64,000 nt of DNA. It comes from Gambelia wislizenii (lineage: Eukaryota > Chordata > Lepidosauria > Squamata > Crotaphytidae). Location of the stretch: contig JAUMIR010000005.1 in NCBI GenBank assembly GCA_030847615.1, forward strand, positions 107,847,116 through 107,911,115. Reading direction: 5' to 3'. The notes beneath the pieces are model-generated. The model saw nothing but the letters and a program-made list of their open reading frames with translations. It was not told where the DNA came from and ran no database searches. Shown in pieces: positions 33,101 through 43,367 of the stretch (the stretch's first letter is position 1; the number at the start of each line of letters is the position of its first letter). The position numbers were made by a program, and so were the translations under genes.

Positions 33101-34677
33101 AGGATGCTTCTCTTCATGGTCTCCTGATACTCAAGAAACTTTTTTCCAACCATTTTTCATATTCTTTCTAGGATTCTTTCCATCCCTACCATGGTGACTA
33201 AAGGATTCTAGGATCTGTAGTCAAAAATGATGTTTCCCTACTTGGAATATATCTGGCCACACACTGTAGAAGCAGCCCTATGGTTAAGTGAGTGTCTTTC
33301 TCAGGTAGCAGATGACTGGAGTGATGGCAAGGTTGGAGAACAAGGCTGTATATGCCATGTGGCTTGTTTTGTGCCTTCATTTACAGTGGATAACATTGAA
33401 AACATGTAAAAGGCTCTCTCTCCTCTCTGAAAAGCATTGTCTGTTATCTGTCTTATTTCAGTTTGGTGGCAGGGCATTCAACAAAATCAGCACAGTCAAG
33501 TGAAAGCAATTAAACACAATGTTCCACCACTGCCATTTCAGGCTTGGTTTCCGAGATTGGTGGGAATAATATAATAATTAGCATTGGTATGCAGAAAAGT
33601 CATAGAAAGTTAATGGACTTTAAAACTGATACATTGCTCTAGAGTCCAGAAAGAGTCATTAGTACAGTCCTTGGCTTCACAGCAAAAATAACTAAAAGAA
33701 CTGCAGTGAATTAATTAATCTGAAGAAGCATTTCCAGCACAAAGGCATACATATGTAAGGCATTGCAACACTAAAAATATCACCTAATTAAAGAAAACTG
33801 TTTAGGGCTCAAGGAAGGTTAGTGTGGACCTTTATTTAGATAAAACAGACACTACAGTGTTCCTGCTTCAGTTGTAGCCATAAGCAACCAGTTGTCTGTG
33901 CATAAGAACTGATGTTTCCCATTAGTTCCAATTCCAGTATGTGGTCCCAGCTAGAGTAAACCCATTAAATAAATAGGATTTACATAAGTGTTGATTTGCC
34001 ATGCAACAGCTGAATCAGTGGATCTTTTCTAGTTGGGACTAAGAATTAGATTTGGCCCTTGAACTACATGGCCTATGTTGGGTGGGGGAATCTCAAAGCT
34101 GATGTCCAAAATGTAAGTTTTCAGAGCTGGTAATCCCAGATGAAGGTGTTCATCCCAGTTTACACGAATACAGAATCCTGACAGTTCAAGGACACTCAGA
34201 TGAGGTGTGTGTAGGTAATGTGTTTCTTTCTCTTTAAAACAGAAGGGTGACTGTACTCCCAGTTATAATGTAAGCAGGGTCTTCATGGCTGCTAAAAAGT
34301 TGGGGAAACCTGGGAATGTAAATCTTATTAAACTTCATTTTCATGTGCAAGATGATTTTTTTAGAAGATTCCCCCCGCTGGATGAGGTTATAAGAGCTTT
34401 TGTACAATCTTGGGCTTTTCTTTTTTCCTTTTTTTTTTATGTTGTGAGGATAATTTTTTCTTGTTAAAAATGGTGTGAAGAGGGTTGTTCTTTGCCAAAT
34501 ACAACTTTTCTGCTTTTTCCTGCAGTTTATGTGTTTTCTTTTGGTTTTTGTTGCTGCTGATGATGAAGAATGCAGGTTTACATGTTTGTTTGCTCTTGTG
34601 CAGGAAAAGTCTCATAGTAATTGACAGTTTTTCCAATGAGGATGAGAAAATTTGCTATTAGCTCTTTCTTTTTATAA
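33101..34677. other. no recognisable gene
   Basis: AT-rich intergenic sequence with short chance open frames only. No element ends were seen. Confidence 0.5.
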
Positions 34678-35000
34678 CTTGTCTAGATGAGGCATTGTAA
34701 TGTGAATTGGTGTGCAGTAACGCCTATTCACATCAGCATTCATTTGTCTTCATGGGTTTTTTGGCAAGACTGCTGGTATATGAAGCTATCCCTATTTGAT
34801 GTTCACACGGGTATTCCTGCAAATCAAGATGGTGGCCGTGAGTGAATTACTCATGTTTTTATTCTCCACATGTTGCCACTGCCAAACAGATTTTTTAACA
34901 CAGCAAATCTAAGGTGTGGAAGTGTGAATTTCTGCTTAACTAAGCTTTTAAAAAAGCTGTTTCATCACCTCAATGGATTATCACTGTTGGCTCTCTTTTA
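34678..35000 (+). mobile_element. partial copy of the GGCTTGTCTA TIR family
   Basis: It starts CTTGTCTAGATGAGGCA and follows the reverse complement of 15.35-15.64 kb (shared CAAATCAAGATGG, CTGCCAAACAG, AAGGTGTGGAA). The similarity fades near 35,000 and the other terminus is missing. Confidence 0.55.
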
Positions 35001-37329
35001 TGTCCTGCAAAGCATGCAGCGAGAAATGCAAAAAACTAGGCCCACTGAGAAGCCAACTAACAACACTGTCTGAGGTGTTTGTCTCCAACAGTAGCTAATA
35101 ACAGCAGAGTGCAGAAGCATAGAACCCTCTAGCAGTATTTGGCAATATGGCACTGACCAATCTTGAAATGAAGCTCAGACACAGTTGTGTTCTTCCAGAG
35201 TCCTTGGAGGCTCTTTATCTTCTTGTTGCAGAATATATGCAAGATACAATCACTCCTTTGTATCAGGAAGATCAGGAAGTAGATAGCAAAGCTACTTGAT
35301 GCTGTGGACTATCTGAAACTGCCCTCATCTTCCTTAAAATGTAAATGCTGAACTGATTAGGTCATCTGTACTGATCTACAGATCCAGCTGTCTCTTCCTG
35401 TGTACTATGATGTGCTCTCATGGTCACTTGCAATCTATAAACAGAACAGTCCACTGTTCCAAAGCCAGAAAAGATCTACTGGCTTTGGAAACAGCAAAGA
35501 TCCACTAGCTTCATGAAAGACCTATGCCAAGTTGAGAGGAAAACTGCCAGGACAGTTTTGTTTGTTTGGCTCAACAGTGGCCCCTGCATTTTTGGACTCT
35601 TTTTGGGGATGTATCAGTCATCACAAGTATCTGCAACACACATTTGCCACAACCAATACTTCTCACACTTATTAGAACTGTGTTGCTGAACAAATAACCA
35701 TTCAAAAATTATTCAGTTGGAATAAGCCCTGTTGAGATACCGGGTAAGTGCTATTATAGAACAATCTGCATCCCAGTGGTCATATCTTATATTGTTTTCC
35801 AAACATTTTGCTGGTTTTTAAGATGACCTCAGTTTGCAAAACAAGCACTAAATATAAACAGCCACGCTATACAAATCTATTATACTTATTGGCATATTTG
35901 TTGCTTAACCAATGAAGCCAGCCTGCTTTTCTGAACTTGCTTTACTTTTCTTCCAAAAATGTACTACATCATATTAATCAATACGGGTTGTCCATAATAG
36001 CTAAAGCCTAAAAGTTCCAGACATTAAATTCATTGATTACACTTAAAGCAGTAATTCCACTCTGAACCCTGATGTGTCACAGTAGGCTTCTCCGAGTAGG
36101 CTAGTCATGTATGAAAGCAAGAGGTTTTCCTACAGTAGGCAAATGACAGGGATGGGAGGGAATTAAATCAGCAAAGTCTCCTTCAGAGTTGTACTTCACA
36201 GCTGCAGCTTTGCTGAAACAACAAAATTGGAAAGCTTGATGATGGGAGATAGTTTCTAAACTTGCCCATTGACTCACAACAAGTCAGTTCTTGTAACGGG
36301 GCACTGTTAACTTGATGCACCATTTGCTGTGTATAGATCTTATGAGGCACTTTGAGTGAGGGAATCAATCAGATGGGTCAACCAAAGGAATATTTTGTAA
36401 CATAATTCTGAGAAAAGACACTTTCATTTCTTTAGACAATGTAATATTGTCAATAGAATGAGCAACATCATCTGAACTATGTATTATGATTTTGTTTTCC
36501 CTTTTTCAGACATTTTAATAATGCCAAACACCTGGTCACTATTTTTGTTTTTAACAAAAATACATTTTGTTTTTAACAAAAATACACCTATACATTGCAG
36601 ATCTCCCCCTGTTTTGTGAAACCATAACAAAAGCAAAAGTAAATTGAGCTATATATTTTAAATGCACATATTCTGAAACATAAATGTGTGTTATTAATCT
36701 TTTAGTCTCCTCCAGGGAAATTACTCCAAAGAATATTGAAAATACCTTGAAAAATAAAATAAAGCTGTTGCACATATATGTTGGACTGTACCTTAAATTA
36801 ATCTTAGCTGAGAAACAGGGAAGGAAAATACTTCCTTTCTTATCTTTGCAATGGATAATGCTACCAAGAACATCAGTTAGAGAGAACAGATGCTTTTCTC
36901 TAAGAGCCATCACTTAGTAAGAGCCATTTTGTTTTCTATCAGAGTGTTGAAATGTTTTAAACTGCCAATTAAAAGTATAGTCAAGTTATAATGAAATACC
37001 TGATAGCTGTGCACAGAGGTATGAAGATGGTAAAGCTTTTCCTGTAATGAATTACTTGCAACTGTAGATGGAGGACAATTGAAAGGTGCAAATGTTTTCC
37101 CATATACAAGAAGCCCTGAATCTTGAAAACCAGACTATCAATGATTTCTTTGTGTTTCTGTAGATTAGAACAACTAATTAAGCAGGTTTTGCTGGCCTGT
37201 AGCATAGATACAGAAGCAAATGAGCTCAGTGAAAGGGCTTGCACTTTGCACACAGAAGGTCCTATGTTCAGTCATTGACACCCTTAGGCATGGTTGGCAA
37301 AGTCTCTTATCTGGAATGCTAGAAAGCTA
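35001..37329. other. no recognisable gene
   Basis: AT-rich intergenic DNA. A local tandem duplication of ACATTTTGTTTTTAACAAAA lies near 36,540-36,590. I see no coding or RNA features. Confidence 0.5.
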
Positions 37330-37875
37330 GGGATGTAATTCTTCATTAATTCCATTCTTTGTGGAAGCAACAAATAATTTTAACAATTTTCTTCTGGCTG
37401 TAAGACTCAGGTCTTATTATGTTAGGTGATTTATTTATTTATTCATTTATTGCAAAAAAAAAACAAAAACCCGCATTTTCTATGCAGGAAACAGATTCCT
37501 CATGGCAGAAAAAGCTGTTTCTTATACACACAAAAATGCTATAGTGGGGGACTTAGTCTGTGCGAAACCTGGACTTTTTTGCACATTATACAATATTTTC
37601 TGCACAGGAAGCATCTTTTTAGGCACAGAAAATAATATGTAGGAACATAACAGAAAATTAATTCTGAAAATGCTATTTTCTGCATAGAAAACCACATGCA
37701 ATTTTTTACAAAGAATAAGCCCCCAACTACAGCATGTTCTGCAAATGAAACAGATTTTTCTGCCCATAAAATATTATTTTCTGCACATAAAATGCAAGCA
37801 TTTTCTTTGCACAAAAAGCATGCAAATTTGGTGCAGAATGAATCCTGAACTTGGAGGAAATTTGTTAGTTCACAT
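37330..37875 (+). repeat. TTTTCTGCACA repeat family, copy 2
   Basis: Shares the AATTCTTCATTAATTCCATT start, the TAATTTTAACAATTTTCTT block and the GCAGAATGAATCC end with the 32.6-33.1 kb copy. Between these are many TTTTCTGCACA/AGAAAATGC units, giving spurious short open frames on both strands. Confidence 0.6.
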
Positions 37876-38126
37876 TTCTCTTAATTAGATTTTCCAGCAC
37901 TCAAAAAAAAAAATTTCATTTATTTTCAAATATTCTTTCATACCTATGAAGAGCCAGTGCACAACTTACAAAGTGTTCCCTGATGGCCACAGATGTGCCT
38001 CCCATGTTCCTTGTCACCAGTTTTCCCCAGTAACCAATCAGGGTTGCTTTCATCAGTGACACTGAAGAAGTAATGTTGATTATTGAAGCAGTGATGCTGA
38101 TGCTGATTATAAAAAGATATAGTGGT

Positions 38127-38490
38127 TGTGATATACACAGAACACAAACTCACACTTCTTCAATAAAGTTCTTTATTGGAAAGGAATCATGTGTCAGGAA
38201 TATAGGCAAAGCTGCAACTGAGATTCAGACTAACAGTGATAGAGATAAAAAGACACCCAGCGTGAGAAAGCAGCATAGGGAGGGCAGTTCAGCAAGGGGG
38301 AGCGAAAGCTCTGAACCATCTGCCTGACCTTGAGCTCCTGGTAGGACCTGGGCTCCCATGGCAACCAAAAGGCCTGGCTCGTATCCCAGACATTCCAAAG
38401 CCTAGGACAGAACCAAACCCAAACTAACTAACTGTCAGGGTCTTCCATGAATTCCACTCTATAACCCAGAATTCAAGGATGATCCTGATA
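38127..38490 (-). repeat. chromovirus 3' LTR
   Basis: 364 bp, about 98.4% identical to the 42,999-43,362 LTR. Differences sit at the outer end (GATGATCCTGATA versus GACAATCCTGACA) and at single positions, two of them CpG-type changes. It contains the palindromic polyadenylation region CAATAAAG-TT-CTTTATTG (38,161-38,178). Confidence 0.9.
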
Positions 38491-38510
38491 TACTGCCCCC
38501 CGGAAGACCA
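38491..38510 (-). other. polypurine tract next to the 3' LTR
   Basis: On the minus strand a G-rich run, GGGGGGCAGTA, directly precedes the LTR start, where plus-strand DNA synthesis is primed. A second G-run lies just upstream (38,509-38,515). Confidence 0.65.
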
Positions 38511-38558
38511 ACCCCCCCTCTCTCAGCCAGGCTTATCAGGAAAGCGGGCATGAAACTT

Positions 38559-39819
38559 TCACAATAAGCGTTTGGCATTGACATGGTCAGAAGCTACCCA
38601 CTCCGCATGGCCCAAAGGCAGGTGTTTCCACTTCACCAAATATTGTAACCCTCCCTGATGAAGCCTAGAGTCCAAGATCTCAGAGATTTCAAAATGCTGG
38701 TCCTGGTCCACCAGGATCGGCTGAGGAGCAGGTTCCAGCAAAGTCTAAGGCTGAGATTACATGAGGCCAAGCGTCTCTGACCTTTTGACTCCACTGGGAG
38801 GCTGAAACAGGGTCGGAGTTGGGGGACCCCTTCAACAAAGGCAAGGGACCAAAATCATGTCCAGACACAACCTTAAAAGGCGAGAGTCCAGTGCTCTGGT
38901 GGGTGGCATTATTGTAAGCCACTTCAGCAAAAGGTAGAAGATCAACCCAATCAGACTGTTGGAAATTCACGTAACACCTCAGGTATTGTTCAAGTGTCTG
39001 ATTCGTTTGTTCCGTTTGCCATCCGACTGGGGATGATGGGAGCTGCTAAGGCCAAGCTCCACCCCGAGAAGGTTTGTGAAAGCCTTCCAAAACTGCGAGG
39101 TATCTGGGCCCCCGATCAGACACAATCTTGGAAGGAATGCCGTGAATCCGATAAATATGCTGGATGAACAACTTGGCCAATTGGGAAGCCATGGGGAGTT
39201 TTTTACAGGCCACAAAGTGTGCTTGTTTTGAGAACAAATCAGTGACCACCCAAATAACCGTCTTTTTCCTACTCTCTGGTACCTCAACTATAAAATCCAT
39301 GCTAATGACCTCCCAGGGCTTGGTTGGGTTGGGTAGAGGTTGGAGCAAACCTTTGGGCTTCCCTGACCCCCCTTTGGCCACTGCACAGGTGGTACACCCC
39401 TTCACATATTCCTCCACCTCCTTCCTCATTTGGGGCCAACTGTCTCCGGACCAAATGCAAAGTTTTGAGATACCCAAAATGCCCCGCACTTTTGACATCA
39501 TGGCACTGCTTGAGGATGGTCGCCCTCAAGACTTCAGGAACATACAGGTGATCCCCTTTCCAGGCCAAACCCTCTGTCACTGTCACCTCATTGGGGTGAG
39601 TCCGGAACCACTGATCTGTAGGCAGTTCCGAGGCCAACTGAGAATGCCACCCCCCTTTTTCCATTTGAGGACCTTTAGGCATGGCAGAGCGCCGTAGGGG
39701 TCACTTCCCGGGGCCCAGTGTCTGGGGAAGGGGGGTCGGGGGTCAAGGGCTGGGGCTCAGGCTCAGGCGGCAGAGGTGAGCCACTGTCGATTTCATTTGA
39801 TCCAGGCTCCACAGCAGGG
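38559..39819 (-). pseudogene. chromovirus integrase and chromodomain, frameshifted
   Basis: Integrase in several frames. The zinc-binding region carries HDVKSAGHFGYLKT and later GCTTCAVAKG. The catalytic core has its first Asp in ISMDFIVEVPES and second in IVSDRG. A frame change falls right at the third acidic residue (near 38,997), and others lie near 39,890, 39,670, 39,430 and 39,100. The C-terminal frame 38,559-38,741 encodes a canonical chromodomain (HFEISEILDSR, YLVKWKHLPLG, AEWVASDHV) with the cage aromatics F, W and W. Chromodomains steer integration to methylated-histone chromatin. The integrase is inactive as read here. Confidence 0.8.
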
Positions 39820-41892
39820 CTAGCAGGGGATTCCTGCTGCTTGGCTTTGCTCCGCGTGAGGACTGCTAATCCCAAGTGGGAAGGAAAAAAAAACAGTGTC
39901 AATGACCTCCTTATGCTTACTCTCATGCTGCGGGAGCCTGGATAAAGCATCAGCCAGAAAATTCCTTTTTCCCAGAATAAATTTTAGGGTGAAATTAAAT
40001 TGGTAAAAGAAACTGGCCCACCTGACCTGCTTGGGGCTCAAACGCCTAGGGGTAGCCAACACTTCCAGATTCTTGTGATCAGTCCAAACTTCAAACGGTT
40101 TGGGCGAGCCCTCCAGTAGGTGGTGCCAAGTCTCTAGAGCCAACTTGATTGCACCTGCCTCCTTCTCCCACACCGGCCAATTTCGTTCAGTTTCATTGAA
40201 CTTTCTGGACAAGTAGGCACATGGTCTCAAATCCCCTTCCTCCCCCTTTTGCAACAGAACACCACCCATTGCCACATCTGAGGCATCCACTTGGACCACG
40301 AAAGGCTGGGAAGGGTCGGGGTGTTTGAGAATAGGCTCAGAAGTGAAAAGAGATTTCAATTTGTCAAATGCTTGTTGACACTGTGGTGTCCACACAATTT
40401 TTTGGGTAGGCTTATCCCTTTTACTGAGCTTGGAACCCTTGCCCCTCCCATCTTTGGTTTTCAGCAGATCTGTCAGGGGGAGGGCTACTGACGCAAAGTC
40501 AGGGATGAAGGACCGATAAAAATTAGCAAAACCCAGGAAGCTCTGTAACTGTTTCCTGGTTCTAGGGGCTTCCCATGCCAAGACCCCTTTTACCTTCTCT
40601 GGGTCCATTTCAATCCCTTTGTTTGAGATGCGGTACCCTAAGTAATCCAAACAGCTTTGATGGAACTCACACTTGGACATTTTTGCATACAGATGATTTT
40701 CCCCCAACCTGGCAAGTACCTTTTTCACCACTTTCACATGGGACGTATAGTCCTCTGAATAAATCAACACATCATCTAAGTACACCAACACCCCTTTGTA
40801 CAGAAAATCACGTAACACATCATTGATTAAGTTTTGAAAAATGCCAGGGGCCCCTTTTAGGCCTAAAGGCATGACGAGGAACTCGAAAGCCCCCAAGGGG
40901 CAATTAAATGCAGTCTTCCATTCATCCCCTTCCTGAATCCATACTCTGTAGTAGGCCTCCCGCAGATCCAACTTCGTGAAAATCTTCCCTTTGGAGAGAT
41001 GGGCTAATATGTCCTTCATCAGGGGCAGGGGGTACTGATTGGAGACACTAATCGTGTTTAGCCCTCTGTAATCCTGAATCAAATGAAGCCCCCCATCGGC
41101 CTTGCGCCTAAACATCACCGGCGCCCCCACAGGCGAGGTTGAGGGCCTAATGAACCCTCGGGCTAAGTTTTTGTCTATGAACTCTCGGAGCGCCTCCATT
41201 TCAGCTGGGGTCATAGAATAAATGTGAGGCTTAGGTAGGCTTGACTCCGAGAGTATTTCGATGGCACAGTCAAAAGCCCGGTGGGGTGGCAAAATGTCAC
41301 ACTCCCTCTCCTCAAACACATATTGCCATGCCTTGTATTCCACTGGCAGCCCTTTCAGCTCCCCTTTTACTAAGGCAGTCGTGTAGTTCTGTGACTCACC
41401 CTCCAGGGGGACACTGTCCCCTGGGGATCCTCCCCCCACCCCATGCTCCTTGGGACACAGTGGGTCTGTAAAAGTCAGTGTCTCTTTTATCCAGTCTATG
41501 GTGGGGTTGTGGTACTTTAGCCAGTTTAGACCCACGACTGCCACGGGGACTAAGCCTGGAGCAATCACAAACTGCAGTTCCTCCTGGTGGGTTCCCATCC
41601 TCATGTGCATGGGGCCAGTCACGTGCCTGGCGGGGCCCCCCTTCATCATCCCCCCATCCATCTGGGACAGCCACACGGGCTTGTCCAGCTTAACAGTATT
41701 AACGTTCAGTTCACTGACTAAGGAGGGGTGGATGAGCACTTGGGTACAGCCAGAGTCAATCATTAACATTACTTTTTGGGTGGGGCCCTCCCCTCCAACC
41801 CCCACTCGAGCTTTGATAAAGAACGGGCCTTTCACTCCACTCACCACAGCATCCGGGTGCCCTTCAGGGTTAGCCCACCCTCGGGCGCTCAA
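39820..41892 (-). CDS. pol: chromovirus pol: protease, reverse transcriptase, RNase H
   Basis: A 690-codon uninterrupted frame beginning with TTG. It is in the -1 frame relative to gag and is expected to be reached by frameshifting, not by its own start. The protease active site is IDSG (residues 45-48). RT has GGLHLIQDYRGLNT (about 268-280), TKLDLREAYY and YLDD at 371-374. RNase H has VDASDVAMGG (about 535-544), the Glu in FNETERNWPVWEKEAG, TDHKN (604-608) and LADALSRLP near 645. All catalytic residues expected for the three enzymes are visible. The frame is lost near an A-run at 39,888, before integrase. Confidence 0.88.
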   Translation of the reverse strand: MSARGWANPEGHPDAVVSGVKGPFFIKARVGVGGEGPTQKVMLMIDSGCTQVLIHPSLVSELNVNTVKLDKPVWLSQMDGGMMKGGPARHVTGPMHMRMGTHQEELQFVIAPGLVPVAVVGLNWLKYHNPTIDWIKETLTFTDPLCPKEHGVGGGSPGDSVPLEGESQNYTTALVKGELKGLPVEYKAWQYVFEERECDILPPHRAFDCAIEILSESSLPKPHIYSMTPAEMEALREFIDKNLARGFIRPSTSPVGAPVMFRRKADGGLHLIQDYRGLNTISVSNQYPLPLMKDILAHLSKGKIFTKLDLREAYYRVWIQEGDEWKTAFNCPLGAFEFLVMPLGLKGAPGIFQNLINDVLRDFLYKGVLVYLDDVLIYSEDYTSHVKVVKKVLARLGENHLYAKMSKCEFHQSCLDYLGYRISNKGIEMDPEKVKGVLAWEAPRTRKQLQSFLGFANFYRSFIPDFASVALPLTDLLKTKDGRGKGSKLSKRDKPTQKIVWTPQCQQAFDKLKSLFTSEPILKHPDPSQPFVVQVDASDVAMGGVLLQKGEEGDLRPCAYLSRKFNETERNWPVWEKEAGAIKLALETWHHLLEGSPKPFEVWTDHKNLEVLATPRRLSPKQVRWASFFYQFNFTLKFILGKRNFLADALSRLPQHESKHKEVIDTVFFSFPLGISSPHAEQSQAAGIPC

Positions 41893-42998
41893 TAGGGCGG
41901 GCTGGGCCCGTTTCCCGCTGGCTCAGCGTCGGAGGAGTAGGACCCACTGTCCTCGGGATCATCTGAAAACTTCCCGGCTGCATGGCCTGGCACCAGGGCC
42001 AGAGCTGTCGCTTTAGGCTTGGGCTTGAAGGGAGTCTTGGCGGGCCCGGTTCTCCCCTCGCTCCGCGAAGGCTTGGCGGTGACAGTTTGCTCCCGAGGGC
42101 TCCTTTCTGGGCACTCCACTATGCGATGTCCGTTCTTCCCACAATGCAGGCATAGGCCCTTTCTCATCCTTTGCTCTCGTTCTGATTCTCCGGTGGTGGC
42201 TCCGACCGGGCGCCCCGCCTTGGCATTCTTCCCAGTGGACCCGGAGGGCTTCCCCTCAGTCCCTAGCTGGTGGCGCAACATCTTGATGCTGCCTTTCACA
42301 GACTCCACTTCGCCAGCCAGACGCACCCACCCTAGGAGGGTTTCGGGGTTTCCCTGGAACATGGCCCACTCTAGGATGTCAGGATTCAGCCCTTCCTGGA
42401 AAAACTGCACCTTGACCTCTTCTGACCACTCAGGCACTTGGCTGGTGAGGCGGCGGAACTCAGCTGCATACTCTGCCACTGTCTTGGTACCTTGCTTCAG
42501 GCGCCTAAGCTCCACCCAAGCTCGCTTCACACTTAAGGGGTCTTCGAACTGGGCCCTGAGAGCCATCAGGAACTCTTGGAAATTTCCCAGTTCAGGTGCC
42601 CCCATATCATAAAGTCCCACCAACCACTGGGCCACCTCTCCCTCCAATTGGTTGGACACATACTGCACTTTCTCAGCCTCAGTCTGGAACTCCCCTTCCC
42701 ACTGGGTCATGAAACTCACCACTTGAGTCATGAAGTAGGGTAGCTTTGCTGCATCCCCATCAAACTTCGCCTTCAGATGCTGTTGCTTCAGACCCCTGGG
42801 TCTCTCCCGCGGCTCAACTGGTCCAGCCCCAGCAGGGGGAGCCGGTCCAGGAGCTGGCGTGCCAGGGACATCAGGAGGCTGAGCGGGGAGTCCATCCCCA
42901 GGTGCCTGGGCAGCCGCTGGTTGAGCTGGGGGAGGCTGGACCCCCCCTGGGGCTGGTGGAGCCGGAGGGGTTCTATGCAGGAGTTCTATGCAGCTTTC
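41889..42998 (-). CDS. gag: chromovirus gag (capsid and zinc knuckle)
   Basis: Open from the primer-binding site to a TGA at 41,889-41,891. A Pro/Ala-rich N-terminus (about 60 residues) precedes a retrotransposon gag capsid domain (KFDGDAAKLPYFMTQ, FQEFLMALRAQFEDP, YAAEFRRLTSQVPEWSEEVK). A basic linker and a CCHC zinc knuckle, CLHCGKNGHRIVEC (C-x2-C-x4-H-x4-C), follow. There is no in-frame ATG between the LTR and the capsid Met in PYFMTQ, so the true start is unclear (mutated or non-AUG). The same fold family gave the domesticated mammalian PEG10/RTL genes. Confidence 0.85.
   Translation of the reverse strand, partial: ESCIELLHRTPPAPPAPGGVQPPPAQPAAAQAPGDGLPAQPPDVPGTPAPGPAPPAGAGPVEPRERPRGLKQQHLKAKFDGDAAKLPYFMTQVVSFMTQWEGEFQTEAEKVQYVSNQLEGEVAQWLVGLYDMGAPELGNFQEFLMALRAQFEDPLSVKRAWVELRRLKQGTKTVAEYAAEFRRLTSQVPEWSEEVKVQFFQEGLNPDILEWAMFQGNPETLLGWVRLAGEVESVKGSIKMLRHQLGTEGKPSGSTGKNAKAGRPVGATTGESEREQRMRKGLCLHCGKNGHRIVECPERSPREQTVTAKPSRSEGRTGPAKTPFKPKPKATALALVPGHAAGKFSDDPEDSGSYSSDAEPAGNGPSPPY
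41910..41916 (-). promoter_or_regulatory. -1 ribosomal frameshift slippery heptamer
   Basis: On the minus strand the heptamer GGGAAAC is in the correct X-XXY-YYZ phase of the gag frame, about 18 bases before the gag stop. The -1 frame is open from here into pol. A GC-rich stretch follows, in which a stimulatory structure could form. Confidence 0.75.
42986..42998 (-). other. chromovirus primer-binding site, self-priming type
   Basis: The 13 bases directly inside the 5' LTR, GAAAGCTGCATAG on the minus strand, do not start with TGG as tRNA-primed sites do. They are complementary at 12 of 13 positions to CTATGCTGCTTTC within the LTR itself (43,138-43,150, minus). That matches the Tf1/sushi scheme, in which the RNA's own 5' end primes. 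Confidence 0.6.
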
Positions 42999-43362
42999 TG
43001 TGATATACACAGAACACAAACCCACACTTCTTCAATAAAGTTCTTTATTGGAAAGGAATCATGTGTCAGGAATATAGGCAAAGCTGCAACTGAGATTCAG
43101 ACTAACAGTGATAGAGATAAAAAGACACCCAGTGTGAGAAAGCAGCATAGGGAGGGCAGTTCAGCAAGGGGGAGTGAAAGCTCTGAACCATCTGCCTGAC
43201 CTTGAGCTCCTGGTAGGACCTGGGCTCCCATGGCAACCAAAAGGCCTGGCTCGTATCCCAGACATTCCAAAGCCTAGGACAGAACCAAACCCAAACTAAC
43301 TAACTGTCAGGGTCTTCCATGAATTCCACTCTATAACCCAGAATTCAAGGACAATCCTGACA
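42999..43362 (-). repeat. chromovirus 5' LTR
   Basis: 364 bp, TG...CA, with CAATAAAG-TT-CTTTATTG at 43,033-43,050, so AATAAA is present on both strands. A GT-rich stretch on the minus strand follows the signal. No clear TATA box was found. Confidence 0.9.
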
Positions 43363-43367
43363 GTGGT

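Larger units (their letters stand above)
38127..43362 (-). mobile_element. Ty3/gypsy chromovirus (sushi-ichi-like), complete length
   Basis: A 5.24-kb LTR retrotransposon on the minus strand with two 364-bp LTRs, each starting TG and ending CA (TA in the left copy by mutation). It has a 5-bp target duplication, GTGGT, at 38,122-38,126 and 43,363-43,367. Internal order is PBS, gag, protease, RT, RNase H, integrase, chromodomain, polypurine tract. The chromodomain and self-priming-type PBS place it with vertebrate chromoviruses of the sushi-ichi/Tf1 type. The LTRs differ at only about 6 of 364 positions, all transitions, so insertion was fairly recent. No env is present. Confidence 0.9.

Noticed and set aside
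41904..41910. GGGCCCA as the gag-pol slippery site
   Set aside because: It fits the XXXYYYZ pattern but is in the wrong phase relative to gag. GGGAAAC just before it is in phase.
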